A stretch of DNA of 64,000 nucleotides from Eriocheir sinensis (lineage: Eukaryota > Arthropoda > Malacostraca > Decapoda > Varunidae), in contig NW_026110527.1 of NCBI RefSeq assembly GCF_024679095.1, positions 27,501 through 91,500 on the forward strand, written 5' to 3'. Position numbers and translations under genes: made by a program. Under the pieces are notes generated by a model that was given only the letters and a program-made list of their open reading frames with translations, ran no database searches and was not told the DNA's origin. Position 1 is the stretch's first letter. Each line of letters opens with the position of its first letter. Shown piece after piece: positions 52,011-63,732 of the stretch.

Positions 52011-53295
52011 TAGATCTTAGGAAGGGAAGTTTGAGACGTACCTTGAATCAGCTCCTTGACGACAGTAGACTCCACGGCTGGCGTTCCTTCCTCCTTGTCT
52101 TCCTCAAATTCCAGACTTTCCTCCTCTGTGATGTACCTTTCTCTCTCTCTCTCTCTCAGTTCTAATCATTCCTTCTTTATTTAGTTTTATTTATATATAT
52201 ATCATCATCATCTGTTTTACTTCCCTTTACTTACCGTAATCTCTCTCTTCTCCGCCTCCTCCTCCTCTCATACGTACATCCTTCTCGGTAAATCCTTTTC
52301 ACTGTATCGCATATATAGAGTTCCATTATTTGCTTGTTTCCTTTCCTCCTCATCTCTTAACGTATAAACGAGGCTTACGGCAGAGAAATCCTAAGGCACG
52401 ATGACCTATTGTTACGTATATTAGAGTACGGTAACACACTGAGAACAGATTACGAGACTTCCAGCCCTCTGTACATTCTATACAAGGTTTATTTTCCCTT
52501 GCAAGTTACTATATCTTGTTCTTCCTTTCCCCCCTTGCTAACTAGAACATAATTATTGTTATATTGCTCGTCATGATGTACGTTACAAGGGAAAGTGACC
52601 CTCCGTCTGCCCCATAAAAGTTGAGCTTCCATTTTGATTCGTCCCTTGTTCATCCTTGGAGGGGTAGTCTGTCTTTCCCAGTGCAAATTAGAGTTAAATT
52701 GCTATGTTATGATACTAATTGCGTACAATTTACACAAGGGTCGCCATTCCTAATGTCACCTCACTTCTCTGCCGTACGCCTCAAATATTTTAGTCTGTGA
52801 TATGTTATCTGCTTTCTCTTTGTCTAAGGTATTATGTCATAGTAATAATCTCATGTCTGATTTTCTTCTTGGTTGTATATCTAAGGTCTCGTCTTCCTCG
52901 TCTTTGAGTTCTCATCTTTTAGAGTACTTGTTTCCACGTCTTTTATTTCATATGTTCTTATTGTCGCTTAATTTCCATTGCTTTTTCAATGACTTTTGAG
53001 CTCTTTATGTATACAATCTCTCCTCTTGTTAGTTCCCTTCGTTGTCTTCTCTTATATCTTGTTTCCAATTCATATATAATTCTTTTTATATTATAAGTTT
53101 TTTTTTCTGTATGAAAATTAGTTCCTCCCTTTAATATATATAGAATTAGCTTTTAAAAAAGATCAAAGCAATTAGATATATCAGCTTACAGCTCAAAAAC
53201 ATCTTGAAAAGTAGCCTGAAAAATGTACTTAAGTCAATTATACCTAAAAAAGTGTCCAGGGATTAGCTAAATGGGTTTGGGGCAAGATAAAGTCA
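52010..53295. other. Non-coding stretch, nothing recognised
   Basis: AT-rich with CT-rich patches. No gene or clear repeat is seen. The 3' end of a possible minus-strand gene lies at its right edge. Confidence 0.45.
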
Positions 53296-53480
53296 TAGGT
53301 GTAGCCTTTAACTTTATTTATAAGACTTCATAGTACAGATACAGTTCACATCTTCTGTGACTGGCTTACAGAACAGGTAGAAAAGTACAAGTCATCAGAG
53401 TTGACTAACACGACTTCCTTCCCTCGGCAGAATTGAATGGCTGGCGTCTCGGTCTGCCTGCCTGCGGGACACCGCACACT
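53295..53480 (-). CDS. Possible terminal exon of a host gene, with 3' UTR
   Basis: On the minus strand, a pyrimidine-rich acceptor (ttctttcttcttccag) ends at 53481. The following 135 bases are open for 44 codons to TGA 53348-53346. AATAAA follows at 53318-53313, about 28 bases after the stop. The peptide includes RCPAGRQTETPAIQFCRGKE with several Cys and has no domain that I recognise. The combination of acceptor, open frame, stop and polyadenylation signal is the basis of the call. Upstream exons would lie at higher coordinates. Confidence 0.38.
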
Positions 53481-53644
53481 CTGGAAGAAGAAAGAACACC
53501 AAGATGTCAAGTTCCTGCATAATCAGCCTCTTAGTGAAGGAAATGTGCTCTATTTATTTAATAAATGACTGACAAAAAAATAATTTTGTATTTATTTTAG
53601 AAAAATTATATGGCTCACTTTTTGCATATGTTGAAATACTATGC

Positions 53645-54288
<644 letters not shown>

Positions 54289-54479
54289 ACATATCAATAT
54301 AATTGTATGTAAAATTTTTATAGTTCTTAACAAAACCTATTGAAAGAGGAGATGAGTAAAAGATGAGTCAAAATGAGGGAGAAAATGAGTTAAAAGTAGA
54401 ATCAAAACAAGGAAAAGTTGAGAGGAGGAGCTTGGAGAGAGAGCAGAAGAGAGGAGTGGTAATGAGAGGAGCGTAGACG

Positions 54480-55095
54480 TATAAACAATTACCAAAACGC
54501 CAAATGAAATTAAACAAATGTCGGCAAGAGAAGCCTGAACAACACACAGAAAGAGAACAGAGGTGAAATCTGTGACAGCCGAAGCAAATTTTACATAAAC
54601 TACAAGACGTCCAGCTAAGATAGGCATAAGAGACCTTGTATATGGTAAAAAGCAAGGGGTTGGGAGTCTTATAAGTGTTCTGGGGGAAGGAATCCAACCC
54701 TAATATACTCGAGAACAGGTCACTTAAACCCGATCTTGGCTGGAAGTCTCGTATATTACGCACTGAGGAGGAACAGAATGACAGAAATAACATGGAATGA
54801 TATACAGACAAAATAATCATTAAGAAAGACACTGAGGTACAACACCTATACGTATAGAAACGATGGAGAAATCTAACAAAACGCATCAAAATCTGAGAAG
54901 CCGAAGCCAACATTACAAAAACTGCCCAGCGTCCAGCCGAGATGGGCATGTGGGACATTGTATATGTTATAAGCAAGGGTCGGGAGTCTTGCAATGTGTT
55001 CTGGGAGGAAAACTGATCCAACCCTTAATTTACTGAAGTAAAGGTCACTTAAACCCTCTCGGCAGGACGCCTCGTATATAAACATTACGCACTGG
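54480..55095. repeat. Direct duplication of about 300 bp
   Basis: 54575-54760 and 54895-55090 share caaactgcccagcgtccagc-like, gagatgggcat, ttgtatatg, aagcaaggg, gggagtcttg and ggtcacttaaaccc segments in the same order. A 217-codon minus-strand frame covers both copies, but the internal duplication and lack of domains argue against a gene. Confidence 0.65.
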
Positions 55096-55109
55096 CTCGT
55101 ATGTAGAAA

Positions 55110-55282
55110 GGGGATTTATTGAGGAGAGAGATTTATTGAGGAGAGAGAGAGAGGAGATTTATTGAGGAGAGAGAGAGAGAGAGAGATGATTTATTGAGAA
55201 GGGAGAGGATTTATTGAGAGAGAGAGAGATTTATTGAGGAGAGAGAGTATTTATTGAGGAGAGAGAAAAAGAGGATTTTTTG

Positions 55283-55326
<44 letters not shown>

Positions 55327-55478
55327 TTTATTGAGAGAGAGAAAGATTTATTGAGGAGAGAGAGGAGATTTATTGAGAGAGAGAGGAGATTTATTGAGAG
55401 AGGATTTATTGAGGAGAGAGAGAGGAGATTTATTGAGGAGAGAGAGAGGATTTATTGAGGAGAGAGAGAGGATTTATT

Positions 55479-55525
<47 letters not shown>
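55110..55525. repeat. GA-rich minisatellite with gatttattgagg units
   Basis: About fourteen copies of gatttattgaggagagagag with variable GA length, ending in a pure (GA)n at 55480-55522. Confidence 0.9.
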
Positions 55526-55526
<1 letters not shown>

Positions 55527-55577
55527 AACAAAATGCTATATGATAGACAAGAACATTTATATAATCTTAATTACCAG

Positions 55578-55644
55578 GCACACCACGAGGCACTCAACAG
55601 GAGAGAGGAAGTCCTCCACCTCTTCAAGCTAACCTCCACAATGG
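55578..55644. other. Possible exon, strand ambiguous
   Basis: On the plus strand an acceptor-like taattaccag precedes GCACACC... and a donor-like GTTAAG follows ATGG, with reading AHHEALNRREEVLHLF. On the minus strand 55576-55631 can also be read as an 18-codon open segment followed by gtaattaag. Neither can be preferred. The stretch is unique sequence between repeats. Confidence 0.2.
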
Positions 55645-55849
55645 GTTAAGTAGCTCACTCCTTCAGACACTTCCCTAAGGTATAAAATCTCCTTCAACGA
55701 ATGTATTTTCCTCCCTTACTGACGTACAGAATCTTCATCCTAGGAGCTGCTATAGAAAGGTTACTAAGGTAGGTATACTTAGATGCCTCACTCCTTAACA
55801 TCAGATATTTCCAAAGGCCAAAAATGAGGTCAGTTAGGTCTTATTGAAT

Positions 55850-56160
55850 GTTTTGGCAAGTTCATGGTTCAGAAGAATGGTCACACTACCACCAGGGTCA
55901 TTAAACTACCCCTGGAAATGCCCCAAACTCCTCCGAAAGACTTTTCAAATATGTGTTTTTCAGGTTCATGGTACAGAAGAAGGGTCACACTACCACCAGG
56001 GTCATTAAACTACCCCTGGAAATGCGCAAAACTCATCCGAAAGCCTTCTCAAATGTGCATTTCTTCTGATCATGGTACAGAAGTCACATTACCAGAAGGG
56101 TCATTAAACTACCCCTGGAAATGCCCCAGACTCCTCCGAAAGCCTTGCCATGTATGTGCT
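55850..56160 (+). repeat. 105-bp repeat cluster, plus orientation, three units
   Basis: Units with ttcatggtacagaagaa, gggtcacactaccaccaggg and cattaaactacccctggaaa repeat about every 105 bases. Confidence 0.85.
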
Positions 56161-56259
56161 GCTGGGTGCAATACAGGCTTAGTCCTCACGCAGGAGCCCA
56201 GCCAATGCGAGACTAGACTAGCCGTGCCGTGTGAGGTCAGAGCGTCAAAATACAGTTAA

Positions 56260-56640
56260 CCCGGTATCAGCGACGGGCCAATTTTATGGCTTTACCGTGT
56301 AGCAGCGACGGGCCAAATTTTTGCCATGACATAAACCCCCTAAAATAGATGATACATAAGGTCGCATTATAAGACATATATTTGACAAGGCTTTCCTCGG
56401 AGTTGTGGGTATATCCAGGAGAAGCTATGACCCTGTAGTTTTATGACCCTGGTGGTAGTAACCATTCTTCCGCACCGTGAACCTCAAGAAACACTCATTA
56501 GAACCCGACTGACCTCTTTGGCCTTTTGAAATAGCTGATGTGGAAGCAAAAGTGTCTTATGATACCGGGCATAAACTGACAAATGCGTTGGTATATATTA
56601 TGAAATGGTTTGCGTGGAGTGATGATTTTTTCTCATTTTT
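56260..56640. repeat. Composite repeat: gtgtagcagcgacggg unit with a 105-bp unit inserted
   Basis: Segments at 56265-56370 and 56575-56640 match 58850-59000 (gtgtagcagcgacgggccaaa, catgaca-aaacccc, agatgatacataa, then tatatattatgaaatggttt and gattttttctcatttttctc). Between them lies a minus-orientation 105-bp unit with its tail (56380-56560), which looks like an insertion relative to the other copy. Confidence 0.65.
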
Positions 56641-56689
56641 CTCTTTGATGGAGGAGTTTTAACCTGAGACGTTTCTGGTCCCTACAGAG

Positions 56690-56800
56690 TTTGGGATGAA
56701 TAACTCTGTAGGGACCCAAAACTTCTCGGGTTGGCCCTGTAAAACGGCCCCTAAACCGACCTTTGGAGGGACCCAAAACTTCTCGGGTTTAACTCGTAAT
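56690..56800. repeat. Short direct repeat, gggacccaaaacttctcggg
   Basis: The 20-base phrase occurs twice, near 56714 and 56763, separated by about 50 bases. Confidence 0.7.
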
Positions 56801-56924
56801 ACTTTGCACAGTCCCAACACTTATTTTTCCCTCTCATGTATTACCTATAGATAACATAGGAGAGGGAGGGAATCCAACACCCAAACAGACTATTTGAAAT
56901 GGTTATACTGAAGTCGTTTGATCC

Positions 56925-57420
56925 TAATTCTGTCCTTTCATGGGTTTTTTCTTTATTTCCAGGGGTAGATTTGTGACCTCGATGGTAGTTTGATCCTTCC
57001 TCTGTATCGTGAACCTAAAAGTAAAGATTTGCCAAGGTTTTCGTAGGAGTTTTGAACATTTCCAGGAGCAGTTTTGTGGCCCTGGTGGTAGTGTGACCTT
57101 TCCTCTGTACCATGAACCTATAGAAACACACATTTGTCAAGGATTTCCTAGGAGTTGTGGGCATTTCCAGGGGTAGTTTTGTGGCCCTGGTGGTAGTGTG
57201 ACCCTTCCTCTGTACCATGACCCTGAAGAAACACACATCTGGCAAGGCCTTCCTAGGAATTGTGGGCATTTCCAGGGGTAGTTTTATAACCCTGGTGCTG
57301 GCCTAACCCTTCTTCAGTTGCATGAACCCAAAAAACACTCATTGCAACCCAACTGATCCCCTCTTTAGCCCTTAGAAATAGCTGATGTAAGAAGCAAAAC
57401 TGTCTTACTATACTGGCCAA
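56925..57420 (-). repeat. 105-bp repeat cluster, minus orientation, with tail
   Basis: Four units at an exact 105-bp spacing where best conserved (ttgtgggcatttccaggggt at 57155 and 57260), followed by the recurrent tail (aacactcattgcaaccc, agaaatagctgatgtaagaag). Confidence 0.85.
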
Positions 57421-57423
57421 AGA

Positions 57424-57549
57424 CATGCCCAAGTTGGTGGCAATGCAGACCCCACAAGACCGCCACAAAGTCATCATTATCCTTGACGGTGAAGGCCTCA
57501 GTCATCGTCAAATAGCACAGCCGACTGGTGTGTCTGTCTCTAACGTATG
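57424..57549 (+). pseudogene. Helix-turn-helix fragment resembling a Tc1/mariner transposase N-terminus
   Basis: A 41-codon frame from ATG 57424 to TGA 57549 reads QDRHKVIIILDGEGLSHRQI followed by AQPTGVSVSNV, which has the spacing of the first helix-turn-helix of Tc1-like transposases. That domain binds the terminal repeats. The catalytic part is not found. It may be a relic of a DNA transposon or an isolated exon. Confidence 0.4.
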
Positions 57550-57863
57550 AATGGGTCTGCAGACAACATGTGGCCACAGGCTCCACTAGTGACAGGCCTC
57601 AAAGCCTTGCAGCAGATTTTTAACAGTGTAATCACAGCAGGGGTGCATAGACTCATTATTAAATAGATACCTATCATCGTCATATATCGTATAGCTATGG
57701 TGCAGTATGTGCTTTACGTATTAATTTTGGCAGATATTATAATTCTGTATACTTTTACCGGTAATTATGGTTCTATACCACCACCTAGAGTTATCATTGA
57801 CTCAATTAAATAAGGATGAGGTCAGCCCCAGCATTTAAACTGCCTGAGAATGGTCCATGTTAT

Positions 57864-58087
57864 TAAGGATGTACCAATACCAAAATTTTTACCGATACCG
57901 ATACCCCAATATTTGACCTATACTTGTGCATCAATTTTTTTATACAATAATTCCAGCAGCTAAAAGGCAATATCAAATGTTAATAAAAAAAAACACTACT
58001 CATTGTTCCCCCATAGAAGGGAAGAAAAAGGAAAGTACATTAGTACTCTTAAAATGTGCCGATACCACCCATACCGATACATCCCTA
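57864..58087. mobile_element. hAT-type MITE, 224 bp, with 8-bp target duplication
   Basis: The element is flanked by perfect CATGTTAT copies at 57856-57863 and 58088-58095. Its ends are taaggatgtaccaatacc and, inverted, tagggatgtatcggtatgg. The internal sequence contains further ccgatac motifs. An 8-bp duplication and TA-GGATGTA ends are characteristic of hAT elements. It has no coding capacity. Confidence 0.8.
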
Positions 58088-58104
58088 CATGTTATCAAGG
58101 GTTT

Positions 58105-58300
58105 CTGCACCCAAGCACACACACACACACACACACTTAACATGGCTTTGGTAGGAGTTGTGGGCCTTTCCACGGCTAGTGTTTTGACCCTGGTGGGAGT
58201 CTGACAAGGCTTCTGTACCCATAACTCTAAAAACTCCTGAGAACACATTTTCCTCTTTATTGGCATTTAGTCGGAAGCGTTTCAGAATAGCGATCAATGT
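58105..58300 (-). repeat. Degenerate 105-bp repeat unit with AC microsatellite
   Basis: A short (AC)n at 58118-58136 precedes a diverged unit (ggagttgtgggcctttcc, gaccctggtgggagt) and a tail resembling the one seen at other clusters. Confidence 0.65.
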
Positions 58301-58690
58301 CCTGAGTGGAATGGCTGACAAAATAATTGCATCCACACCACAGTCTCATAATAACTGTCAATAATCTCTGTAATGCATTGAGGACCAAATGTCATTGACT
58401 CTGAGCTGAGTTAGTTAGCACCAGAATGACATCTTGCATACGAACAAGCACCCTTACGCTCAAGAATTATCAATTATTATAGTACGCTTACGTCAACAAT
58501 GTATTCACAGCATATGAGCAATGCATTATCTTGTCAAGGCTCATCAGTGCACTTGTGATCCTGAGTCACTGGCACCTCTCTCCTTCACTGAGCTTGGGTA
58601 CACAGGGCTAACACGTAGTTTGGAAAGTTTTGTTTAGTGGGCAGGGGACAGGGGCGTAGGGTATCAGAAAAGCCGCCTAATTTTTTCAAC

Positions 58691-58750
58691 TCCACCCGGG
58701 AATCGAACCCGGGCTCTCTTGGTTGTGAGCCGAGTGTGCTAACCACTGCT
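58691..58750 (-). mobile_element. tRNA-derived SINE head
   Basis: The minus strand reads gcagtggttagcacactcgg, then ctcacaa (an anticodon-loop-like 7-mer with CAC), then a T-arm-like cccgggttcgattcccggg. This preserves an A-box-like and a perfect B-box sequence (ggttcgattcc), as in tRNA-derived SINEs. There is no recognisable full acceptor stem, so a functional tRNA is not claimed. Confidence 0.55.
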
Positions 58751-58752
58751 TA

Positions 58753-58886
58753 TCGTGTAGCAGCGACGGGCCAAATTTGTGGCTTATTGTGTAGCAGTGA
58801 CGGGCCAAATTTGTGGCTTATTGTGTAGCAGCGACGGGCCAAATTTGTGGCTTTACCGTGTAGCAGCGACGGGCCAAATTTGTGCC
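58753..58886. repeat. 34-bp tandem repeat, four copies
   Basis: Four copies of gtgtagcagcgacgggccaa, atttgtggcttatt, the last ending in ttaccgtg or gtgccatg. It is contiguous with the dispersed repeat that also occurs at 56260-56640. Confidence 0.85.
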
Positions 58887-59099
58887 ATGATTTAAACCCC
58901 CCAAAACAGATGATACATAATCTGATCACAAATGCTTTGATATATATTATGAAATGGTTTGTGTGAGTGATGATTTTTTCTCATTTTTCTCGCTTGGAGG
59001 GACCATTAAGAAACATGATCCCCGCTGATACCGGGATAAACCTTTCAAGGTGACACTACCAATGGCTCTGAAGGAATAAGGCACAGGACTTTTATTGCA

Positions 59100-59480
59100 G
59101 AACCTGTGCAGGGACCAGAACTGACCACTACATCAATAAAACTACCACTGGTGTCATCAAACTACCCCTGGAAATACCGAGAACTCCAACAAAAGTCTTC
59201 TCAAATGAGTGTTTCTCAGGTTCATGGTACAGAACAAGGGTCTCTCTACCACCAGTGTCATAAAACTACCCCTGGAAATGGTGAGAACTCCCACAAAAGT
59301 CTTCTCAAAAGTGTGTTTTTTAGGTTCATGGTACAGAAGCAGGGTCACACTACCAGCAGGGTCATCAAACTACCTCTGGAAATGCTGCAAACCTTCGTGA
59401 AAGCCTCGTCAAATGTGTGTTTCTTAGGTTTATGGTACAGAAGGAGGGTGTCTCTCTACCACCAGGGTCATACAAGTGCA
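59100..59480 (+). repeat. 105-bp repeat cluster, plus orientation
   Basis: About four units (ggttcatggtacagaa, cataaaactacccctggaaa), moderately diverged. Confidence 0.8.
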
Positions 59481-60010
59481 GCATACAATAACTAATGAGG
59501 GAGTCACCTATATGCCTGATGGAGGTCACAAAATCTGCAGTCAGAACCAGCTTCCCAGGATTCAGAATACCCAGGCAAAGACATTAGTGGTAACAGCTCC
59601 ATACCATAGTGCCCTGATACTGCCGCTTCATGCCATATAGCATAGTAAGACACACTCGTAGGACTCGACGGAACTTTTATTAGTATTAGTATTCATTTTA
59701 CCAGTTATTATTATTCGTATATATTAATCTGTGCTCTAAAAGGTCAAGTAAGTTCAGCGCACACAAGTTTTGGCTGGAAATACTTGTGGTTGAGGCTGAC
59801 ATTTTATCCTAGCCATAGAAGTGGACCCATAGTTATGGAGGGATTTTTTCAGGCTCAAAAAGTAGACTTGTACACTAAAATTTAGGTCATATCTTCTTCA
59901 TCTGCTATCTAACTCTACCTGGTATTATAATTTGCTATGTAACTCTACCTGCTACATATTCTATTTGGTATTATAATCTGCTCTTTGACATTTCAGCATC
60001 CATCTTATGA
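59480..60010. other. Unique spacer, nothing recognised
   Basis: No gene is seen. A partial duplication of ctctacctg/ttataatctgct phrases occurs near 59910-59980. Confidence 0.4.
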
Positions 60011-60720
60011 CCAGGTGGTAGTTTGAGAATTCCTCTGTGCCCTGAACCAAGATGGCAAGGCTTTCCTAGGAGTCTTTGACATTTCCAGGAGTTAGTTTAT
60101 GACCAGGTGGTAGTTTGACCCTTCCTCTGTACCCTGAACCTAAAGAAACACATATTTGGCAAGGCTTTCCTAGGAGTCTTTGACATTTCAGGAGTATAGT
60201 TTTATGACCAGGTGGTGGAGCACTTAGGGAGGGTACAGGGAGGGGGGTCTCCTAGCACCGTTAAAATGTATAGTATTGCAAAATAGTTTGACCCTTCCTC
60301 TGTACCCTGAACATGAAGAAACACATATTTGGCAAGGCTTTCCTAGGAGTCTTTGACATTTCCAGGAGTATAGTTTTATGACCAGGTGGTAGTTTGACCC
60401 TTCCTCTGTACCCTGAACCTAAAGAAACACATATTTGGCAAGGCTTTCCTAGGAGTCTTTGACATTTCCAGGAGTATAGTTTTATGACCAGGTGGTAGTT
60501 TGACCCTTCCTCTGTACCCTGAACATAAAGAAACATATATTTGGCAAGGCTTTCCTAGGAGTCTTTGACATTTCCAGGAGTATAGTTTTATGACCAGGTG
60601 GTAGTTTGACCCTTCCTCTGTACCCTGAACCTAAAGAAACACTCATTAGAACCCGATTGCCCCCTCTTTGACCTTCAGAAATACAGAACATAGTTGACAT
60701 GAGAAGCAAAAGTGTCTTAT
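60010..60720 (-). repeat. 105-bp family cluster, diverged subtype, with tail
   Basis: Six units read cctaggagtctttgacattt, ccaggagtatagttttatga, ccaggtggtagtttgaccct, tcctctgtaccctgaaccta, aagaaacacatatttggcaa at about 120 bases. They end with the recurrent tail (aacactcattagaacccgat, gagaagcaaaagtgtctta). Near identity among the last three suggests recent amplification. Confidence 0.85.
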
Positions 60721-60731
60721 AATACCAATCC

Positions 60732-60916
60732 CAGGATATAGTTAATATTGTGCCATCAAAACCCAGATTAAATTCAAACCTCTCCTGCGTCCATCCCACT
60801 CTGATTGGGCTCATGTTAACGCCGCCCTGCACTGTGACGCCTTGTTTAAGAGCCCCCGAGCCAAGAAGGACGGAACAGAGAGGGAGAAAGCTGTTGCTGA
60901 GAGGGAGAAAATATAA
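60732..60916 (+). CDS. Possible exon, charged peptide
   Basis: A plus-strand frame following aaaacccag is open from about 60763 to TAA 60914-60916. It includes SDWAHVNAALHCDALFK and SPRAKKDGTEREKAVAERE. The composition looks protein-like rather than repeat-derived, and it lies between repeats. No domain is recognised. Splice signals are weak, and a second open frame overlaps it. Confidence 0.22.
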
Positions 60917-60950
60917 GAAAGATTTTAATGGAAGCGGCCTATATATATAT

Positions 60951-60952
<2 letters not shown>

Positions 60953-61011
<59 letters not shown>
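60953..61011. repeat. (GA)n microsatellite
   Basis: About 59 bases of GA. Confidence 0.95.
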
Positions 61012-61015
<4 letters not shown>

Positions 61016-61250
61016 ACCTCCACTAACATTATCAACAAAGTCTAAATGTCTGTATATAATCCCCCTGCGCCCATGGACCCCCTAATGGACCCCCTAATGA
61101 AACAGACCAGCTATAGTGTAAGCTATCTAATGGGGCCTTCTCCCCTCGACAACTTATCAAAACTACAAAAAAGCATCACACTTTCCTCCTTATTATAAAA
61201 TTCCTTGATTGCTCGTTAACCATTTTAGAAAAAAATAAATTAACACTCAC

Positions 61251-61319
61251 CAATGGGCTCCTCCTGTGTTCCTCGTCTTCTTCCTCCTCCTCCTCCTCCT
61301 CTTCTTCGTTTGGTAGTGT
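61251..61319 (-). CDS. Possible Glu-rich exon (host gene, partial)
   Basis: On the minus strand, ttgatttgcag precedes and GTGAGTGTTA follows a 69-base segment of 23 codons in phase 0: TLPN, a run of Glu, DEEHRRSPL. The acidic run, the HR near the end, the final Leu codon and the donor with its next ten bases closely resemble the plus-strand candidate at 45629-45691. The function is unknown. A GAA/GAG repeat origin is possible. Confidence 0.33.
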
Positions 61320-61329
61320 CTGCAAATCA

Positions 61330-61914
61330 AGTTTGGTGTCAATTAACTGTGTAAACATCAAGCAGGTGAAGTCACTCAAATTTATCTATTTGTATATATT
61401 TCATGGTGGCAAAATTTAAATTATCAGTTTCATTTTCACCAGTGACACGAATTTGTGGCTGTTTTCCACAATAGAATTTCACTCTAATAAGTGAATCAGA
61501 CCCCACAGAGATATTACCAGAGTGTGTAGGAATGAATACAAAGATAACCACATACTTTGATTTAACTCTAGGATGTCTCGTGGATCATCAATAAATAAAA
61601 AACAAAATATCTGGACAGGCCACTCTTGAGCCCGTTACCTTCAATGACACCCCAAAACAGTCCCTGAGCCAAGTGTGTACCCCATATTTTGGTTGTGTTA
61701 GGTGCGCCTATTAGCAACTACTACTATTTTTACTGAACGAGGGACACATGATCCATATAAACCATTAATACTACCTAATAATATTAAACAAATTATATAC
61801 GTGCTACCAGGGAATCATGAGGATTAATGTTATTGTAATTCTCACGTTTACTCAACCCTACTAAACCTATCCACCCCGCGCCCACCTAGCCTCCAGCAGG
61901 TGCCCACCCTGGCT
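61330..61914. other. Non-coding spacer
   Basis: AT-rich unique sequence up to the hAT element. No gene is seen. Confidence 0.45.
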
Positions 61915-61922
61915 CGCATAAC

Positions 61923-63060
61923 CATAGCAGGGCACGATAACAGAAAACCTTATTCCCGATAACCGATAACTGATAATGGAAAACCTTATTGGTGATAACC
62001 GATATTCGTTAACTGGAAACACAAATATAGGCGATAACCGATACCCGATATTAATCCACAATTCCGATACTAGCTAGCGATAAGTCCGATAGGCAAAAAT
62101 GATACTATATTGATATTTCAAATAAAAAACATAGATGAATTCATATTTTCATTATCTGTATTTTTAAAAACTTACAAAATCTGAAAACCACACGTTGACA
62201 CGTACATATGGACGGTAATACTAGAAACGCCTGAACCGGTGTTGTGTTATTTGGCGTCCCCACCGACAAACACTGGTCTCTCGTGAACTGCACATGCTCA
62301 GACCAGCAAGCGTGAACCTGAACAGTCTCACAAAGCTTTTTAACCGTAATTTAGAGTTGCTGGAAGGCTGAATCAGACATACAGTACCACTACCACCATC
62401 CCCGATGTTTCTAGATCGACACTCTGTACGAGTTGTATTTATATGTACAGAGTGTCGTTCTAGAAACAGCGAGGATGGTGGTACTGTATGTCTGATTCAG
62501 CCTTCCAGCAACTACTCTTAATGGGTGAAAAAGCTTTTTGATACTGTACAGGTCTATGAGTACTGGTCTGAACATGCGCAGTTCACGAGAGACCAGTGTT
62601 TAACACAAGCGCCAGCTTTTGACGATGGGACACCAAATAACACAACACCGGGTGCCTTCAATACCATGGCATGCTCACAAACGAATATGGAATATCAAAT
62701 TTGAGGTAGTGAATAATCATTTTGGGGCAAAGCTAAATGATTTTTCTCTTTGATGTATTCATTTTTGAGTCTAACATAAAAAAACAACCTAGTATTTTAA
62801 TGTTGATGATCTAAGTACGAAATCTCTTCGCCAAAGATAATTCATACCCCCAAGTTTTTTCATAAAATACGGGCACCCGGCCACGCATGCAGTAGGGAGG
62901 AGACAACGTGTTTTTTTCTGAGGCGGAAAAAAAGTAGCGATTATCACTAGTTTGGTTACAAAAATAACGAAGATACCGATATATATTTAAATAAGCAGCG
63001 GATGGCCGACAACCCGATTTTGTTATCAGCGATAAAGTATCGCGATAACGCCCAGCTATG
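61923..63060. mobile_element. Non-autonomous hAT-like element, 1138 bp, with 8-bp target duplication
   Basis: Perfect CGCATAAC copies flank it at 61915-61922 and 63061-63068. The ends are catagcagggcacgataac and, inverted, catagctgggcgttatcgc, with further cgataaccgata repeats inside both ends. No transposase is encoded. Internally it contains a long palindrome (62236-62651). The 8-bp duplication and short CATAGC-GGGC ends support hAT. Confidence 0.8.
62236..62651. repeat. Long palindrome inside the hAT-like element
   Basis: Arms of about 195-205 bases (62236-62429 and 62445-62651) are inverted copies, for example ggtgttgtgttatttgg against ccaaataacacaacacc and gctggaaggctgaatcagac against its complement. 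The 15-base loop is at 62430-62444. This may be a foldback element nested in the hAT copy or part of its own structure. Confidence 0.85.
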
Positions 63061-63200
63061 CGCATAACTCACCACCCACCTTCCTGCAATTACAGCTGAT
63101 AATGTAGTACTGCGAACACTTAATATAACACGTCACGTCGTAGGGTATTCGTATCTTACAATTTTACTGAACACCAGTCGACCTGTCCTCCCCCGCTCAC

Positions 63201-63319
63201 CTCTGTTGCGCCTCCTCATTCCCAGTACTACTAAAATGGATTGGCTGAGGAGAAGCACCTTCCACAGGAGAGCGTGTCAGTTCCCTGTTCCTCACTGGCT
63301 GACAGCCACTGATGAGCTG
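63201..63319 (-). other. Possible exon, frame and strand uncertain
   Basis: The minus strand has an acceptor-like ttggtattggccag before 63319 and a good donor (AG, then GTGAGC) after 63201, with one frame open throughout (119 bases). The plus strand from ATG 63235 is also open (MDWLRRSTFHRRAC...). The composition is more gene-like than the surroundings, but the choice cannot be made from sequence alone. Confidence 0.22.
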
Positions 63320-63501
63320 CTGGCCAATACCAAATTTAAAGTGCATATTTCACCTTTTCTTTCTCCTTATTTTCTCCATGCAAACAGTTTAATACTTACT
63401 AAAAATGGTCATTATCGTAAATAAATCTGTCTCAGGAAAACAAATAACCAGTGAGGCTGGCAAGGAGGAAGAGCTCACCATGCTGTGCCCAGTGACCATA
63501 T

Positions 63502-63682
<181 letters not shown>

Positions 63683-63732
63683 GCTCTCAGTGATTTTACT
63701 ATACTAGGCTACTACCCTACTCACCTAGATTT

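Noticed and set aside
54368..55021. 217-codon minus-strand frame
   Set aside because: It spans a direct duplication of non-coding sequence, with no recognisable domain or splice or promoter context.
58691..58750. Functional tRNA gene (Val-CAC-like)
   Set aside because: A T-arm and anticodon-like loop are seen but no complete acceptor stem. It is better read as a SINE head.
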